In this document: positions 35,240 through 44,620 of the stretch, piece by piece
Numbering within the stretch: the first letter of the stretch is position 1
Layout of the letters: each line of letters begins with the position of its first letter
Origin: Pseudochelatococcus sp047501465
GTDB taxonomy: Bacteria; Pseudomonadota; Alphaproteobacteria; Rhizobiales; Beijerinckiaceae
Direction: 5' to 3'
DNA: 64,000 bases
Assembly: GCF_047501465.1 (NCBI RefSeq)
Contig: NZ_JAZDRL010000001.1
Span: 682,001 to 746,000, forward strand
Program-made: the position numbers and the translations under genes
Notes under the pieces: generated by a model
Told to the model about the DNA's origin: nothing
Databases searched by the model: none
What the model saw: the letters and a program-made list of their open reading frames with translations, nothing else

Positions 35240-35987
35240 GCATCCCTCCCATATAGGCTTCGATTACCCGCTCGTCCTTCGAAACGGTGGCGTAGTTGCC
35301 CTCGGCCAATACCTTGCCGCGTGCTAATACGGTGATCCGATCTGACAGGGACGACACTACGGAGAGATTGTGCTCCACCATTAAAATGGTTCGATTTGCC
35401 GAGACCTGCCGAATGAGTTCGGCCATTCGGTCCACGTCCTCATGCCCCATGCCAGCAAGCGGTTCGTCAAGCAGCAGCATCGCTGGATCAAGAGCAAGCG
35501 TCGTCGCAATCTCCAGTGCGCGTTTACGCCCGTATGGTAACTCACCTGCGCGTGTCGCAGCGTAATCGGATATGCCGACAGCTTCCAGCAGCTCATGTGC
35601 TTCACGATTATAAGCGCTCAGCAAACGCTCTGATCGCCAGAAATCAAACGAGTCGCCACGACGACGTTGCAACGCAATGCGCACATTCTCAAGAGCCGTG
35701 AACTGGGCAAAAACCGCTGATATCTGAAACGACCGCACCATGCCCAATCGTGCAATATCCGCTGGCTTTAATGCCGTGATATCGCGCCCTTTATAGGTGA
35801 TTGTGCCTTTGCTGGGTGTGAGAAACTTTGTCAGCAGATTGAAGCAAGTTGTCTTACCTGCCCCATTTGGGCCGATCAGGGCGTGGATTGTGCCCTGTTC
35901 GATATTCAAATCAACACCATCAACGGCCTTAAAACCCTTGAATTCGATCGTCAGATCGCGTGTTGCGAGAATGGCCTCAGCGCGCAT
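35232..35987 (-). CDS. livG: ABC transporter ATP-binding protein LivG
   Basis: 251 residues, first gene of the transporter. Walker A is LIGPNGAGKTTCFNLLTKFL, and Walker B is MLLLDEPLAGMGHEDV. The signature region is degenerate: ELPYGRKRALEIATTLA takes the place of LSxGQ, as is common in LivG. The C-terminus GNYATVSKDERVIEAYMGG fits the family. Confidence 0.94.
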   Translation of the reverse strand: MRAEAILATRDLTIEFKGFKAVDGVDLNIEQGTIHALIGPNGAGKTTCFNLLTKFLTPSKGTITYKGRDITALKPADIARLGMVRSFQISAVFAQFTALENVRIALQRRRGDSFDFWRSERLLSAYNREAHELLEAVGISDYAATRAGELPYGRKRALEIATTLALDPAMLLLDEPLAGMGHEDVDRMAELIRQVSANRTILMVEHNLSVVSSLSDRITVLARGKVLAEGNYATVSKDERVIEAYMGGMHA

Positions 35988-36187
35988 CTGGCGTTCTCCC
36001 TAAGCGTTGTGAAAAAACGGTTAGTAAGCCAACACTTAACTATCTCATATTTCACTTGTCCATGCCAGTTATTAAAAACGGCATGCGCGCAGACCATCAC
36101 TTTGTACGCCAAAAGTGTCAATCAGACTATGTGCAGGGTAGACAGATATACGTAGCCCTTCGCATTGATTCGTCGCAAGACTGCGGC

Positions 36188-37369
36188 CTATCGCCGGGTT
36201 TGACGAAGAACAACTGCGGCCCCTCTGCTACTTGGCGTTTCATCACCAATTGCCATCACCTTATCAAGCCTTTTAAAGGCCTCAATCTGGCGTTCCCGCT
36301 CTGGTGTATTGCTGAGCAAGGGCAAGAGAGCATCTGTCAATTTATCGGGCGTGCAATCCCATTGCAGGCGCTCGGGAATGGGATGCTCTCCAAGAATTAG
36401 ATTAGCGTAAGTTACTGTCGTGATTGTCAAAAAATGCCGTACCTGTGACTCAAGCCAAGATACCTTATAAGCCACCACCATGGGGACGCCTGCTAGTGCC
36501 AGCTCCAACGTGGCTGTGCCAGAGGCAACAAGCGCCACATGCGCCTGGCGGAATGCCGCGTATTTTGCAGCCTCCCCCTCGACAATCTCCGGCTTAACTG
36601 GCCAATGCGCAACAGCTTCGCGGATCAGCGGAGCAACATGGTTTACAGCCGGCAATACCAACCGGAAAGGCCGATCCAACTTTGCTGCCAACTGCGCTAA
36701 TGTTTCGCCATACACAGGTAACAAACGTGTTACCTCAGAGCGACGGCTGCCTGGAAGCACCAGCACCGTTAATGGGTCAGCATCTTCCAAAAGGGCACGC
36801 TCGCCCACCGCAGGACGTAAAACATCAAATTTTTCTATGAGAGGATGGCCGACATAAGTGCATGGCGGCCCACCCAACCGTTGGTGCGCCGCAGGCTCAA
36901 AAGGTAGTAAAGCCAGAAGATGGTCGATATAAGCGCGCATTTTCCGCGCCCGACCTGGTCGCCAAGCCCACACACTTGGGCTGACGTAATTCACGATTGG
37001 CAAATCTGGCAAGCGTTTGCGAACGCGTTTTGCCACAGCATGCGTGAAATCCGGGCTATCGATCACCACGAGTACATCAGGCTTGGTTGCAACCACATCA
37101 TCAACCGTAGCGTGGCCTCTTTTTACAATGGTACGCAAGCGCGCCATCACCGCAACAAGACCCATCACTGCAATATCGCTTAGCGGAAATAAGCTAGACA
37201 GCCCTTCCCGCTCCATTGCATGACCACCAACCCCCGAAAAGCTCACGTTGCCTGCCTGCGCCCGCAGCGCACGCATAAGCCCTGCCCCAAGCTGATCACC
37301 AGATTCCTCGCCTGCAACCAGATACACCTGCAACGGCTTTGCCGACTTCTGTTCAACGTCCGCTGTCAC
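36188..37369 (-). CDS. lpxB: Lipid-A-disaccharide synthase
   Basis: About 393 residues from GTG 37369 with AGGTGG upstream; an ATG at 37384 is the alternative and lacks such a site. LpxB joins UDP-diacylglucosamine and lipid X into the lipid A disaccharide. Motifs include VYLVAGEESGDQLGAGLMRA, GVGGHAMEREGL, VNYVSPSVWAWRPGRARKM, and VLPGSRRSEVTRLLPVY. The start overlaps the end of lpxI by a few bases. Confidence 0.95.
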   Translation of the reverse strand: MTADVEQKSAKPLQVYLVAGEESGDQLGAGLMRALRAQAGNVSFSGVGGHAMEREGLSSLFPLSDIAVMGLVAVMARLRTIVKRGHATVDDVVATKPDVLVVIDSPDFTHAVAKRVRKRLPDLPIVNYVSPSVWAWRPGRARKMRAYIDHLLALLPFEPAAHQRLGGPPCTYVGHPLIEKFDVLRPAVGERALLEDADPLTVLVLPGSRRSEVTRLLPVYGETLAQLAAKLDRPFRLVLPAVNHVAPLIREAVAHWPVKPEIVEGEAAKYAAFRQAHVALVASGTATLELALAGVPMVVAYKVSWLESQVRHFLTITTVTYANLILGEHPIPERLQWDCTPDKLTDALLPLLSNTPERERQIEAFKRLDKVMAIGDETPSSRGAAVVLRQTRR

Positions 37370-38222
37370 GCGTATCCACCTCATTGGCGCTTAAGCCGAT
37401 TACAAACAGCCCACGGCGATTGGCTTCTTTCAGCATATCCGCTTCATTGATTACAAGCGTGCGCCCGGCTCCATAGGCTACCCCATCAAGGCCAGCCCTG
37501 GCGGCATTAACCACCGTACCCGGGCCAATTGCCGGAAGATCAACACGGAAGTCCTGCCCTTCCTTGGTTGTCTTCACAACGACGCCGCGATTTTCCTTCT
37601 TCCAACGCCGTGTAAAACGCATAAAACGTACGCGCTTGAGCATCGCATCAGTGCCTTCAGGCCCTTCGAGTGCAATCACGCGCTGACCGCCGATCACAAC
37701 TGCCTGGCCAGCATCAAAACGCGAAACGGTACGCAGCAAGTCCATTCCGATTGCGATGGAGCGCAAGCTGTGCTCGTCGGGCGAGCAATTTGTTTGCACG
37801 CCTTCTCTGCCTAAAAGCTCCGGCGCAAGCGCATCAACACCGCAGACCTGATGCCCGTTTTCCTCCAGCAGGCGCACAACGCCGCCAAGCAAGCCATCAT
37901 CCCCCGATGCCATTAACGCTGCTAATTCGCGCCGATTGCGATATGCAGCAAGCGCACTCAAAACCGCAGATGGCTGAGGGCGGTTTACAGGCCCGGCCAT
38001 GACAACACGCTCAGGCTGCCAACTGGCAAGGTGCGCAAGCGTGCGTTTCACATCAAGCAGATCAACACTTGCATCAGCGCGACGGCGCAAGGCACCATCA
38101 GCAAAACCGCGAAATGCCAATACACGTAAGGCAACATTGCGTCGCGTAAGAGCGTCGATTAACGCGCCGGGCAATGCTCCCCCGCCCGCCAGAATCGCGA
38201 TAGGCCGTTGTGCATCTGCCAC
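37353..38222 (-). CDS. lpxI: UDP-2,3-diacylglucosamine pyrophosphatase LpxI
   Basis: 289 residues. LpxI makes lipid X and replaces LpxH in Alphaproteobacteria. It shows IAILAGGGALPGALIDALTR at the N-terminus, VVMAGPVNRPQPSAV, DDGLLGGVVRLLEENGHQV and the DUF1009-type C-terminal part FRVDLPAIGPGTVVNAARAG. It starts 2 bases after the lpxA stop, within the lpxA-lpxI-lpxB run. Confidence 0.95.
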   Translation of the reverse strand: MADAQRPIAILAGGGALPGALIDALTRRNVALRVLAFRGFADGALRRRADASVDLLDVKRTLAHLASWQPERVVMAGPVNRPQPSAVLSALAAYRNRRELAALMASGDDGLLGGVVRLLEENGHQVCGVDALAPELLGREGVQTNCSPDEHSLRSIAIGMDLLRTVSRFDAGQAVVIGGQRVIALEGPEGTDAMLKRVRFMRFTRRWKKENRGVVVKTTKEGQDFRVDLPAIGPGTVVNAARAGLDGVAYGAGRTLVINEADMLKEANRRGLFVIGLSANEVDTRDSGR

Positions 38223-38224
38223 GA

Positions 38225-39040
38225 TCAGGTCTCGCGTCCATCCCTCGGCACACAGATTGACCGCTTGCCGGCTTCACGAATGAAGGTCAGCACTTCCGTA
38301 ACCAAACGCGCCTCAGGAAATGCAGCCGCCACGTCCTCCACGCGTTCAAGTAGCGTGCCTTCATTGGCAAATAGCATGCGATAAGCACGCCGCAACTCAT
38401 GGATTTCTTCCCGCCTGAAACCACGCCGCTGCAAACCAACAATATTCAGGCCGCCCAGATATGCACGATTGCCAAGCGCCGTGCCATAAGGAATGAGGTC
38501 GCTTTCAAGCCCGGAAAGGCCGCCTACAAATGCATGCGATCCGACCCGCGAGAACTGGATAACCGCTGCGCCACCACCGATAATCACATGATCCCCCACA
38601 GTCACATGTCCTGCAAGCATCACATTGTTCGACAGAATAACATGGCTACCGACATGACAATCATGACCGACATGAGAGTTGGCAAGAAAGGCGCAGTGAT
38701 CCCCGATCACCGTTTTCATGCCGCCACCTTCGGTGCCCGGGTTAATGGTTACTCCCTCGCGGATGAGACAATCAGTGCCGATTACCAGTGTTGATCGCTC
38801 ACCGTGATATTTCAGATCCTGCGGTTGATGGCCAACAGAGGCAAACGGAAACAGACGTGTACGCGCACCTATCTGTGTACGACCAGCAACCACGACATGG
38901 CTGACAAGCTCGCAGTCATCGCCAATATCGACATCAGCACCGATAATGCAATAGGGGCCGATGCGCACGTTGTTGCCGATCCGTGCGCCGCTGTCCACCA
39001 CCGCGCTTGGATGGATGTTAGCCATTTCCGCCTTGGTCAT
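38225..39040 (-). CDS. lpxA: UDP-N-acetylglucosamine acyltransferase
   Basis: 271 residues from ATG 39040 (MTKAEMANIHPSAVV); an inner ATG five codons later is also possible. LpxA adds a 3-hydroxyacyl chain to UDP-GlcNAc, the first lipid A step. Left-handed beta-helix hexapeptides are clear (IHPSAVVDSGARIGNNVRIG), with HVGHDCHVGSHVILSNNVML and the catalytic His in that segment, and a C-terminal helical domain. It follows fabZ by 14 bases. Confidence 0.96.
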   Translation of the reverse strand: MTKAEMANIHPSAVVDSGARIGNNVRIGPYCIIGADVDIGDDCELVSHVVVAGRTQIGARTRLFPFASVGHQPQDLKYHGERSTLVIGTDCLIREGVTINPGTEGGGMKTVIGDHCAFLANSHVGHDCHVGSHVILSNNVMLAGHVTVGDHVIIGGGAAVIQFSRVGSHAFVGGLSGLESDLIPYGTALGNRAYLGGLNIVGLQRRGFRREEIHELRRAYRMLFANEGTLLERVEDVAAAFPEARLVTEVLTFIREAGKRSICVPRDGRET

Positions 39041-39054
39041 TTTGGTTATCCCGT

Positions 39055-39519
39055 TCACTCGACCACGAGCATGGCGGAAAGTTCCGCTTCGCACACCAGA
39101 GCGCCATTCACTCTAGCCTCACCACGATACCACCACATATTACGGCGGTTCGCGAGCTTCTTCATGTGATAATGAATCACATCACCAGGTTCGACAGGCT
39201 TGCGAAACTTCACCTTATCGATGGTCATAAAATAAACTTCCTTTGGCCGCGCCTTTTCAGACAGCTTGGAAGCCACACATAGCGCACCCGCAGTTTGCGC
39301 CATACCTTCGATCATGTAAACGCCAGGAAACAGCGGGCGCGTCGGAAAGTGCCCCTGAAACTGCGGCTCGTTATAAGTAACGTTTTTGACGCCGATGCAG
39401 CTCTCATCGCCATTCATCTCAATGATCCGATCGATCAGGAGAAAGGGATAGCGGTGCGGCAAATAGCTCAGAATCTGCAAAATATCAGCCGTGTTCAGGT
39501 TCGACGTCTCTTCCGTCAT
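39055..39519 (-). CDS. fabZ: 3-hydroxyacyl-[acyl-carrier-protein] dehydratase FabZ
   Basis: 154 residues. FabZ dehydrates 3-hydroxyacyl-ACP in fatty acid elongation and competes with lipid A synthesis for the substrate. The catalytic motif LPHRYPFLLIDRI (His) and FPGVYMIEGMAQTAGAL (Glu) are present. It lies between lpxD and lpxA as usual. Confidence 0.97.
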   Translation of the reverse strand: MTEETSNLNTADILQILSYLPHRYPFLLIDRIIEMNGDESCIGVKNVTYNEPQFQGHFPTRPLFPGVYMIEGMAQTAGALCVASKLSEKARPKEVYFMTIDKVKFRKPVEPGDVIHYHMKKLANRRNMWWYRGEARVNGALVCEAELSAMLVVE

Positions 39520-39593
39520 GTAAAATATGCTCCCTTGATCCGCCCCCTCAGGTGCAGGCGGATAGCCATTTAATCAAAAGCGAAACCAACCAA

Positions 39594-40673
39594 TTATGGC
39601 TGTTTTATCTCTATATTATCTGCATCTTGCCGATCAGCATGGCGGTTAGCCACCATACGTTTAAGCCAGGCGATTTCACGCATCCAGGCTTTAAGCGGTT
39701 TTGCAGGCGCGCCGCCCCATTTTGTGCCCGGCGGCAGATCCATCGTGACACCGCTGCCGGCCGCAACCTGAACGCCACTGCCAATCGTGACATGACCAAC
39801 TACGCCAGCTTGCCCGCCTAACACAACGAAATCACCCAGCGTTGTGCTGCCAGAAATGCCGACATGAGAGACGATCACGCAATGACGGCCGATCATCACG
39901 TTATGACCAATCTGCACCAGATTATCGATTTTAGTACCTTCACCCACGATGGTGTCACGGCTAGCCCCGCGATCAATCGTGGTATTGGCGCCCACCTCGA
40001 CATCATCCTGTATTATCACGCGACCGATCTGCGGCACCTTTAAGTGCCCTGCACCACTCATCGCAAAGCCAAACCCATCCTGACCAATACTTGCGCCAGG
40101 ATGAATAATTACCCGGTTGCCCAGCAGAGAATGAGATAAGGAAACGCCCGCACCAATGCGACAGTCCCGTCCGATGCGAACGCCTGTGCCAATCACCGCA
40201 TTTGCACCAATCAACGTACCACTTCCAATCTCGACGCCAGGACCAATGACGGCACCTGGATCAACCGCGACACCACTCTCCAGTCGTGCATCAGGATGCA
40301 CAACTGCACCAGGAGATACCCCTGAAGCAGAGAATAATGGCTGCGGCCGCATCGCTGTTGGATAAAGTCGCGATAAAATCTGCGCAAATACGCGGTAAGG
40401 TTGCGCGGTCACAAGCGCTATCGTGCCTTCACTCACCTTCGCTGCGAAGCGAGGGGAAACAAGACAGGCCCCCGCCTTTGTGACTGCCAGCGCTTCGCTG
40501 TAACGGGGGTTGTCCATATAAGCAAGGTCACCTGGACCAGCACTTTCCAAAGTTGCAACAGATGCAAACATACGTGCACCATCAACACCTGCTGGTAAAG
40601 CGATACCTGCAAGCGCTGCTATTTCGTCAAGCGTGACCGGACCACCGCCGGGAAAAAAGACTGGATCACTCAT
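39594..40673 (-). CDS. lpxD: UDP-3-O-(3-hydroxymyristoyl)glucosamine N-acyltransferase
   Basis: 359 residues from ATG 40673 (MSDPVFFPGGGPVTL); the open frame continues 12 codons upstream without a better site. LpxD adds the second acyl chain in lipid A synthesis. An N-terminal uridine-binding domain (AGPGDLAYMDNPRYS) precedes the beta-helix (ESGVAVDPGAVIGPGVEIGS), and the catalytic His lies in IGHNVMIGRHCVIVSHVGIS. Only 16 bases separate the start from the U tract of the hairpin after bamA. Confidence 0.95.
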   Translation of the reverse strand: MSDPVFFPGGGPVTLDEIAALAGIALPAGVDGARMFASVATLESAGPGDLAYMDNPRYSEALAVTKAGACLVSPRFAAKVSEGTIALVTAQPYRVFAQILSRLYPTAMRPQPLFSASGVSPGAVVHPDARLESGVAVDPGAVIGPGVEIGSGTLIGANAVIGTGVRIGRDCRIGAGVSLSHSLLGNRVIIHPGASIGQDGFGFAMSGAGHLKVPQIGRVIIQDDVEVGANTTIDRGASRDTIVGEGTKIDNLVQIGHNVMIGRHCVIVSHVGISGSTTLGDFVVLGGQAGVVGHVTIGSGVQVAAGSGVTMDLPPGTKWGGAPAKPLKAWMREIAWLKRMVANRHADRQDADNIEIKQP

Positions 40674-40688
40674 GATTGCCCATGTCGC

Positions 40689-40719
40689 AAAAAAACAGGG
40701 ACGGCGCAAGGCCGCCCCC
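40689..40719 (-). terminator. Rho-independent terminator-like hairpin between bamA and lpxD
   Basis: On the minus strand GGGGCGGC (40711-40718) pairs with GCCGTCCC (40698-40705) with one G-U pair, followed by TG and a seven-T tract (40689-40695). It lies about 140 bases after the bamA stop and 16 bases before the lpxD start, so it would control read-through into lpxD. Confidence 0.6.
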
Positions 40720-40857
40720 GTTAGAGCTCTGTAAAATGAAACAACATCAACTTCATAGAAATAGATGTTTCATTTCAGTTTGTTAGAGCGAAGATTCAAC
40801 CAATCTGATTAAAATTCCACTCTAGATTACACAATCTTTTCGCTGTGAACGAATGCC

Positions 40858-43182
40858 TTAGAAGCTGGTTCCGCCAGAGAAACGGAAGGCTTGCGTCTGA
40901 TCTCCATGAACCTTCGAGAGAACGAAGGCATAGTCGAACCGCAGCGGGCCAAGCGGTGAAGCCCATAACAGACTCACACCAACTGACGAACGGATCTTCT
41001 TATCATCGCGCACATTAACACAGGTCGGCTGACGATTTGGCGCATAGTTTGCAAAGCCAGGGCAGTTGGTGGGCACGCCGAGGCTGGTAGCAAAGTCTCT
41101 CTGGCCTTCATAACCAAACAGCGTACCGGCATCAGCAAACACTGCACCCTTCAGACCAATTTCACGCGGCAAGCCAAAGATCGGGAACTGAACTTCAAGC
41201 GTACCGCCGAAATAGGTGGTGCCACCCAATGCGTTGTTCTGATAATCGCCAGACATATCGCGCGGACCGAGACCTGATGGTGCAAAACCACGCACCAGTG
41301 ATGGCCCAAGGAAGTAGTTATCTACGATACGTAGATCCTTATTACCCATAGAACGGATATGACCACCCTGAAGGCGCGCGAAGCCAACAACTTCGTCAAA
41401 CAGCTCGTAGTAGTACCGCGCATCAGCCGACGCACGGATAAAGCGTGAGTCACCACCAAGGCCTGCAACATCAGGCTTCACTTCTGCATAAAGACCAGAA
41501 GTCGGGTTACGGGTATTGTCGAGCGTATTATACGTCAACGTCGCGCCAACCAGCGAGGTAACAGTGGTACCAGCTGCTTCCTTGATAGCGAGTGAAGCCT
41601 CACCATCCCAGGTGCAGTTTGGATAAAGCGCACTACCATCAGGATTCAGCGCTGTATATCCCGGAATCGGGAAAGAGCAATCGCTGTATGGATTACGCCA
41701 GTCGTTCGGTACCTTGATGCGGGACTGGTAAAGCGAATAACGCAGTGTCAGAGTCGTCGCTTCGTCGATGGGCAAGCCAAGACGTAGCTGACCACCCGTC
41801 ACGCGATCTTCATAACGTGAATAACGGCTATTATCGGTATATTTCGAGAACAAGTCGAAGCCGAAAGCCATCCGTTGACCGAGGAAGTATGGCTCCGTGA
41901 ATGAGAAATCCACACCTTGCGAATACTGCCCCCAGGAGCCGGCCAGGCGCACGAACTGTCCGCGACCAAGGAAGTTCGACTCCGAAACAGCGACCTCACC
42001 GATAAAGCCATCCGATGTGGAATAACCACCCGATACGGAGAATTGACCCGTGGACTGATCTTCAACATCCACGTTGACCACAACGCGGTCAGGCGTTGAG
42101 CCTGGCTCGCTAGTGATACGAACGGTCTTGAAGTAGCCAAGGTTATTCAGGCGGCGCTCAGCGCGATCCATCAGTACCTTGTTGTAGGCATCGCCTTCAC
42201 CGATATCGAACTCACGACGAACGACATAATCGCGCGTACGGCTATTGCCGCGCACATTGATGCGCTCGATATAAACATGCGGACCTTCATCGACGACATA
42301 TTGCAGCGAGACTGTGCCGGCTTCCGCATTACGGATCCCCGTAGGGCGCACTTGCACGAAAGGATTACCTTCGCTGCTGATTTCCGTGGTGATGCGTTCC
42401 AGCGACTTCTCAACTGCTTCAACGTCATAAACATCACCGGCGCGCGTGCGCACCAATGGCTCCAGCTGCGCAGCAGGAGCATTGGGAAGGCGCGAATCAA
42501 CATTCACATCACTGATGCGATACCGTTGCCCCTCCGAGATAGTAATAGTGACGATATAACCGCCGCGTTGCTCATCAAACACAACATCAGTCGATACCAG
42601 CTGGAAATCAGCATAACCATTGCGCAAGTAATAACGGCGAATCGTATCCTCATCCGCCGCGATGCGTGTCGGATCATATACGTCTGACGACTTCAGCCAC
42701 GATAGAAGATTCGCTTCCGTCGTCGACATGAGGTTACGCAGCTTATAGGACGAATAAACGTTATTGCCGACGAAATTGATTTCCTTGACGGGGGTCTTGT
42801 CACCTTCGTTGATGGTGAACACTACGTCAACGGTTCCGTTAGGCAGGGGTACAGTACGCGGCGTAACCGAAGCCAAAGAACGACCGGAACGCTGATAAGC
42901 ATCACGAATGCGCTCTACGTCCGCGTTAATCGTTGCCTGATTGTAGGTATTGTTGGCCCGCGTAGCAACAATCCCGCCAAGGGCATCTTTGTTGATCTTT
43001 TTATTGCCTTCAAACGCTACGCGGTTGATCCGTTCGCCTTGCGCAGCACGAGACTGGCCCGGCGTGGCGCCAGCCTGCGCAAGCGCCTGGCTAGCTGGCC
43101 CGACGGTCATCATCAGCACCAGCAGGCAGGTCGAGACCCCCGTTAGCGCTGCGTACCGGCTATTGGTCATTTTCCGCGTCAT
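40858..43182 (-). CDS. bamA: Outer membrane protein assembly factor BamA
   Basis: 774 residues from ATG 43182 (MTRKMTNSRYAALTG), with AAGGGCGG upstream. It inserts barrel proteins into the outer membrane. A signal peptide ends at QALAQ. POTRA domains follow (INRVAFEGNKKINKDALGGI; VKEINFVGNNVYSSYKLRNL; RINVRGNSRTRDYVVRREF). The barrel includes VRGFAPSGLGPRD, the VRGF motif of the L6 loop, and ends in a C-terminal Phe (FRFSGGTSF). lpxD and rseP flank it in the conserved order. Confidence 0.96.
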   Translation of the reverse strand: MTRKMTNSRYAALTGVSTCLLVLMMTVGPASQALAQAGATPGQSRAAQGERINRVAFEGNKKINKDALGGIVATRANNTYNQATINADVERIRDAYQRSGRSLASVTPRTVPLPNGTVDVVFTINEGDKTPVKEINFVGNNVYSSYKLRNLMSTTEANLLSWLKSSDVYDPTRIAADEDTIRRYYLRNGYADFQLVSTDVVFDEQRGGYIVTITISEGQRYRISDVNVDSRLPNAPAAQLEPLVRTRAGDVYDVEAVEKSLERITTEISSEGNPFVQVRPTGIRNAEAGTVSLQYVVDEGPHVYIERINVRGNSRTRDYVVRREFDIGEGDAYNKVLMDRAERRLNNLGYFKTVRITSEPGSTPDRVVVNVDVEDQSTGQFSVSGGYSTSDGFIGEVAVSESNFLGRGQFVRLAGSWGQYSQGVDFSFTEPYFLGQRMAFGFDLFSKYTDNSRYSRYEDRVTGGQLRLGLPIDEATTLTLRYSLYQSRIKVPNDWRNPYSDCSFPIPGYTALNPDGSALYPNCTWDGEASLAIKEAAGTTVTSLVGATLTYNTLDNTRNPTSGLYAEVKPDVAGLGGDSRFIRASADARYYYELFDEVVGFARLQGGHIRSMGNKDLRIVDNYFLGPSLVRGFAPSGLGPRDMSGDYQNNALGGTTYFGGTLEVQFPIFGLPREIGLKGAVFADAGTLFGYEGQRDFATSLGVPTNCPGFANYAPNRQPTCVNVRDDKKIRSSVGVSLLWASPLGPLRFDYAFVLSKVHGDQTQAFRFSGGTSF

Positions 43183-43383
43183 CAGATGCCGCCCTTCACT
43201 TAACTTTTTCAAGCTGGCTAACGACCAGCGTGGAAGTCCTACGACTACATGCTTCTACAGATATTGCCCGCTCATGCAAACGCCGGTTGCCCCCGGCATG
43301 TCATTTCTCGGTCAGCCGTTGCCTTCCGGTCACTCTTTTTGCGCCAACGGCACCTCAAGAGAACCCAAGAAGCGCGAGATAAA

Positions 43384-44556
43384 TCAGTCACCGCTCCCCA
43401 GCATGCCTCCAAAATATGACAAATCATTCCATGTCACGAACAGCATCAATATTGCTACGAATGCTAAACCGATGCGAAAAGCGAACTCCTGAGCTCCTTC
43501 GCTAAGCGGTTTACCACGCACTGCTTCGATAGCATAGAACAACAAATGGCCACCATCTAGCATCGGAATGGGAACGAGGTTAATCAATCCGATAGATACT
43601 GAAAGCAGTGCGGCCAAACTCAATAATCCGCCAAGCCCGCCCATGCGTGCAACCTTGCCCGAAACTTCAGCGATTCGTATGGGGCCCGACAGCTGCTCTG
43701 CAGATTCTTTCCCCGTAATAACGCGGCCGAGATAATGGTAAGTCTGCGTCACGACCTGCCATGTTTCACCAACGCCAGCCCTTAACGCTCCCGGTAAGGT
43801 GTAATGCTCGGTGCGCCACGCTGAGGGATCATTCGCAGCCTGTATACCGAGAACGCCGATACGCTGTGTACCCAGGGGTGAGGTTACAACACGCTGATCA
43901 GGAATCGCTGTCAGTGTTATTTTGCTGCCCCCCCGATCAACCACAACCATGAGGTTTTCGCCTGCATTCATGCTGACGATACGCTGCATGTCCGTGAAGC
44001 TGTCGATAGAAGTGCCATCAATTGACAACACTAAATCGCCCGCCTTAAGGCCCGCGCGTTCTGCTGCACTCTGCGTTTGCACCACTTCAATACGTGGCAG
44101 GAGAATTTGCCTGCCATTAAAATAAGCCATCGCGGCAAATACAATGATTGCCATCAGGAAATTGGCAAAAGGCCCAGCCGCAACAATCGCCGCTCGCTGC
44201 CCTACGGTTTTATGGAAAATGCTGCCCTCGCGCTCCTCAGCCGTCATCATTTTGACAGCCTGATAATCAGGAACACTGGCAGCATTGGCATCGCCTTCAA
44301 ACTTGACATATCCGCCTAGCGGAATCGCAGAAACCCGCCAACGCGTACCCTTCCGGTCAAACCAGCCAAACAGCTCTTGACCAAAGCCGACAGAGAATAT
44401 GCGGACTTTTACCCCGCACCAGCGCGCGACGATAAAATGGCCATACTCATGCACAAACACGACAAGCGTCAGAACAAATAAAAACGCCAGCATCGTCCCT
44501 GCAAGAGATGTCACCGCGCTGCCTAAATTTCCGACCATTCCCGCAAGCGAATCCAT
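43384..44556 (-). CDS. rseP: Site-2 intramembrane metalloprotease RseP
   Basis: 390 residues from ATG 44556, with AGAGG upstream. RseP cuts membrane-bound anti-sigma factors and signal peptide remnants. The zinc motif VVFVHEYGHFIVARW (HExxH) is in the first membrane helix, a single PDZ domain has QSAAERAGLKAGDLVLSIDG, and the third zinc ligand lies in PIPMLDGGHLLFYAIEAV. Four membrane helices are expected. Confidence 0.95.
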   Translation of the reverse strand: MDSLAGMVGNLGSAVTSLAGTMLAFLFVLTLVVFVHEYGHFIVARWCGVKVRIFSVGFGQELFGWFDRKGTRWRVSAIPLGGYVKFEGDANAASVPDYQAVKMMTAEEREGSIFHKTVGQRAAIVAAGPFANFLMAIIVFAAMAYFNGRQILLPRIEVVQTQSAAERAGLKAGDLVLSIDGTSIDSFTDMQRIVSMNAGENLMVVVDRGGSKITLTAIPDQRVVTSPLGTQRIGVLGIQAANDPSAWRTEHYTLPGALRAGVGETWQVVTQTYHYLGRVITGKESAEQLSGPIRIAEVSGKVARMGGLGGLLSLAALLSVSIGLINLVPIPMLDGGHLLFYAIEAVRGKPLSEGAQEFAFRIGLAFVAILMLFVTWNDLSYFGGMLGSGD

Positions 44557-44620
44557 TACGCCTCTTTCCATCATCCGTCAGCGCATGACCAATGCCATAA
44601 TCGCCTGACTTCTTTCATGA

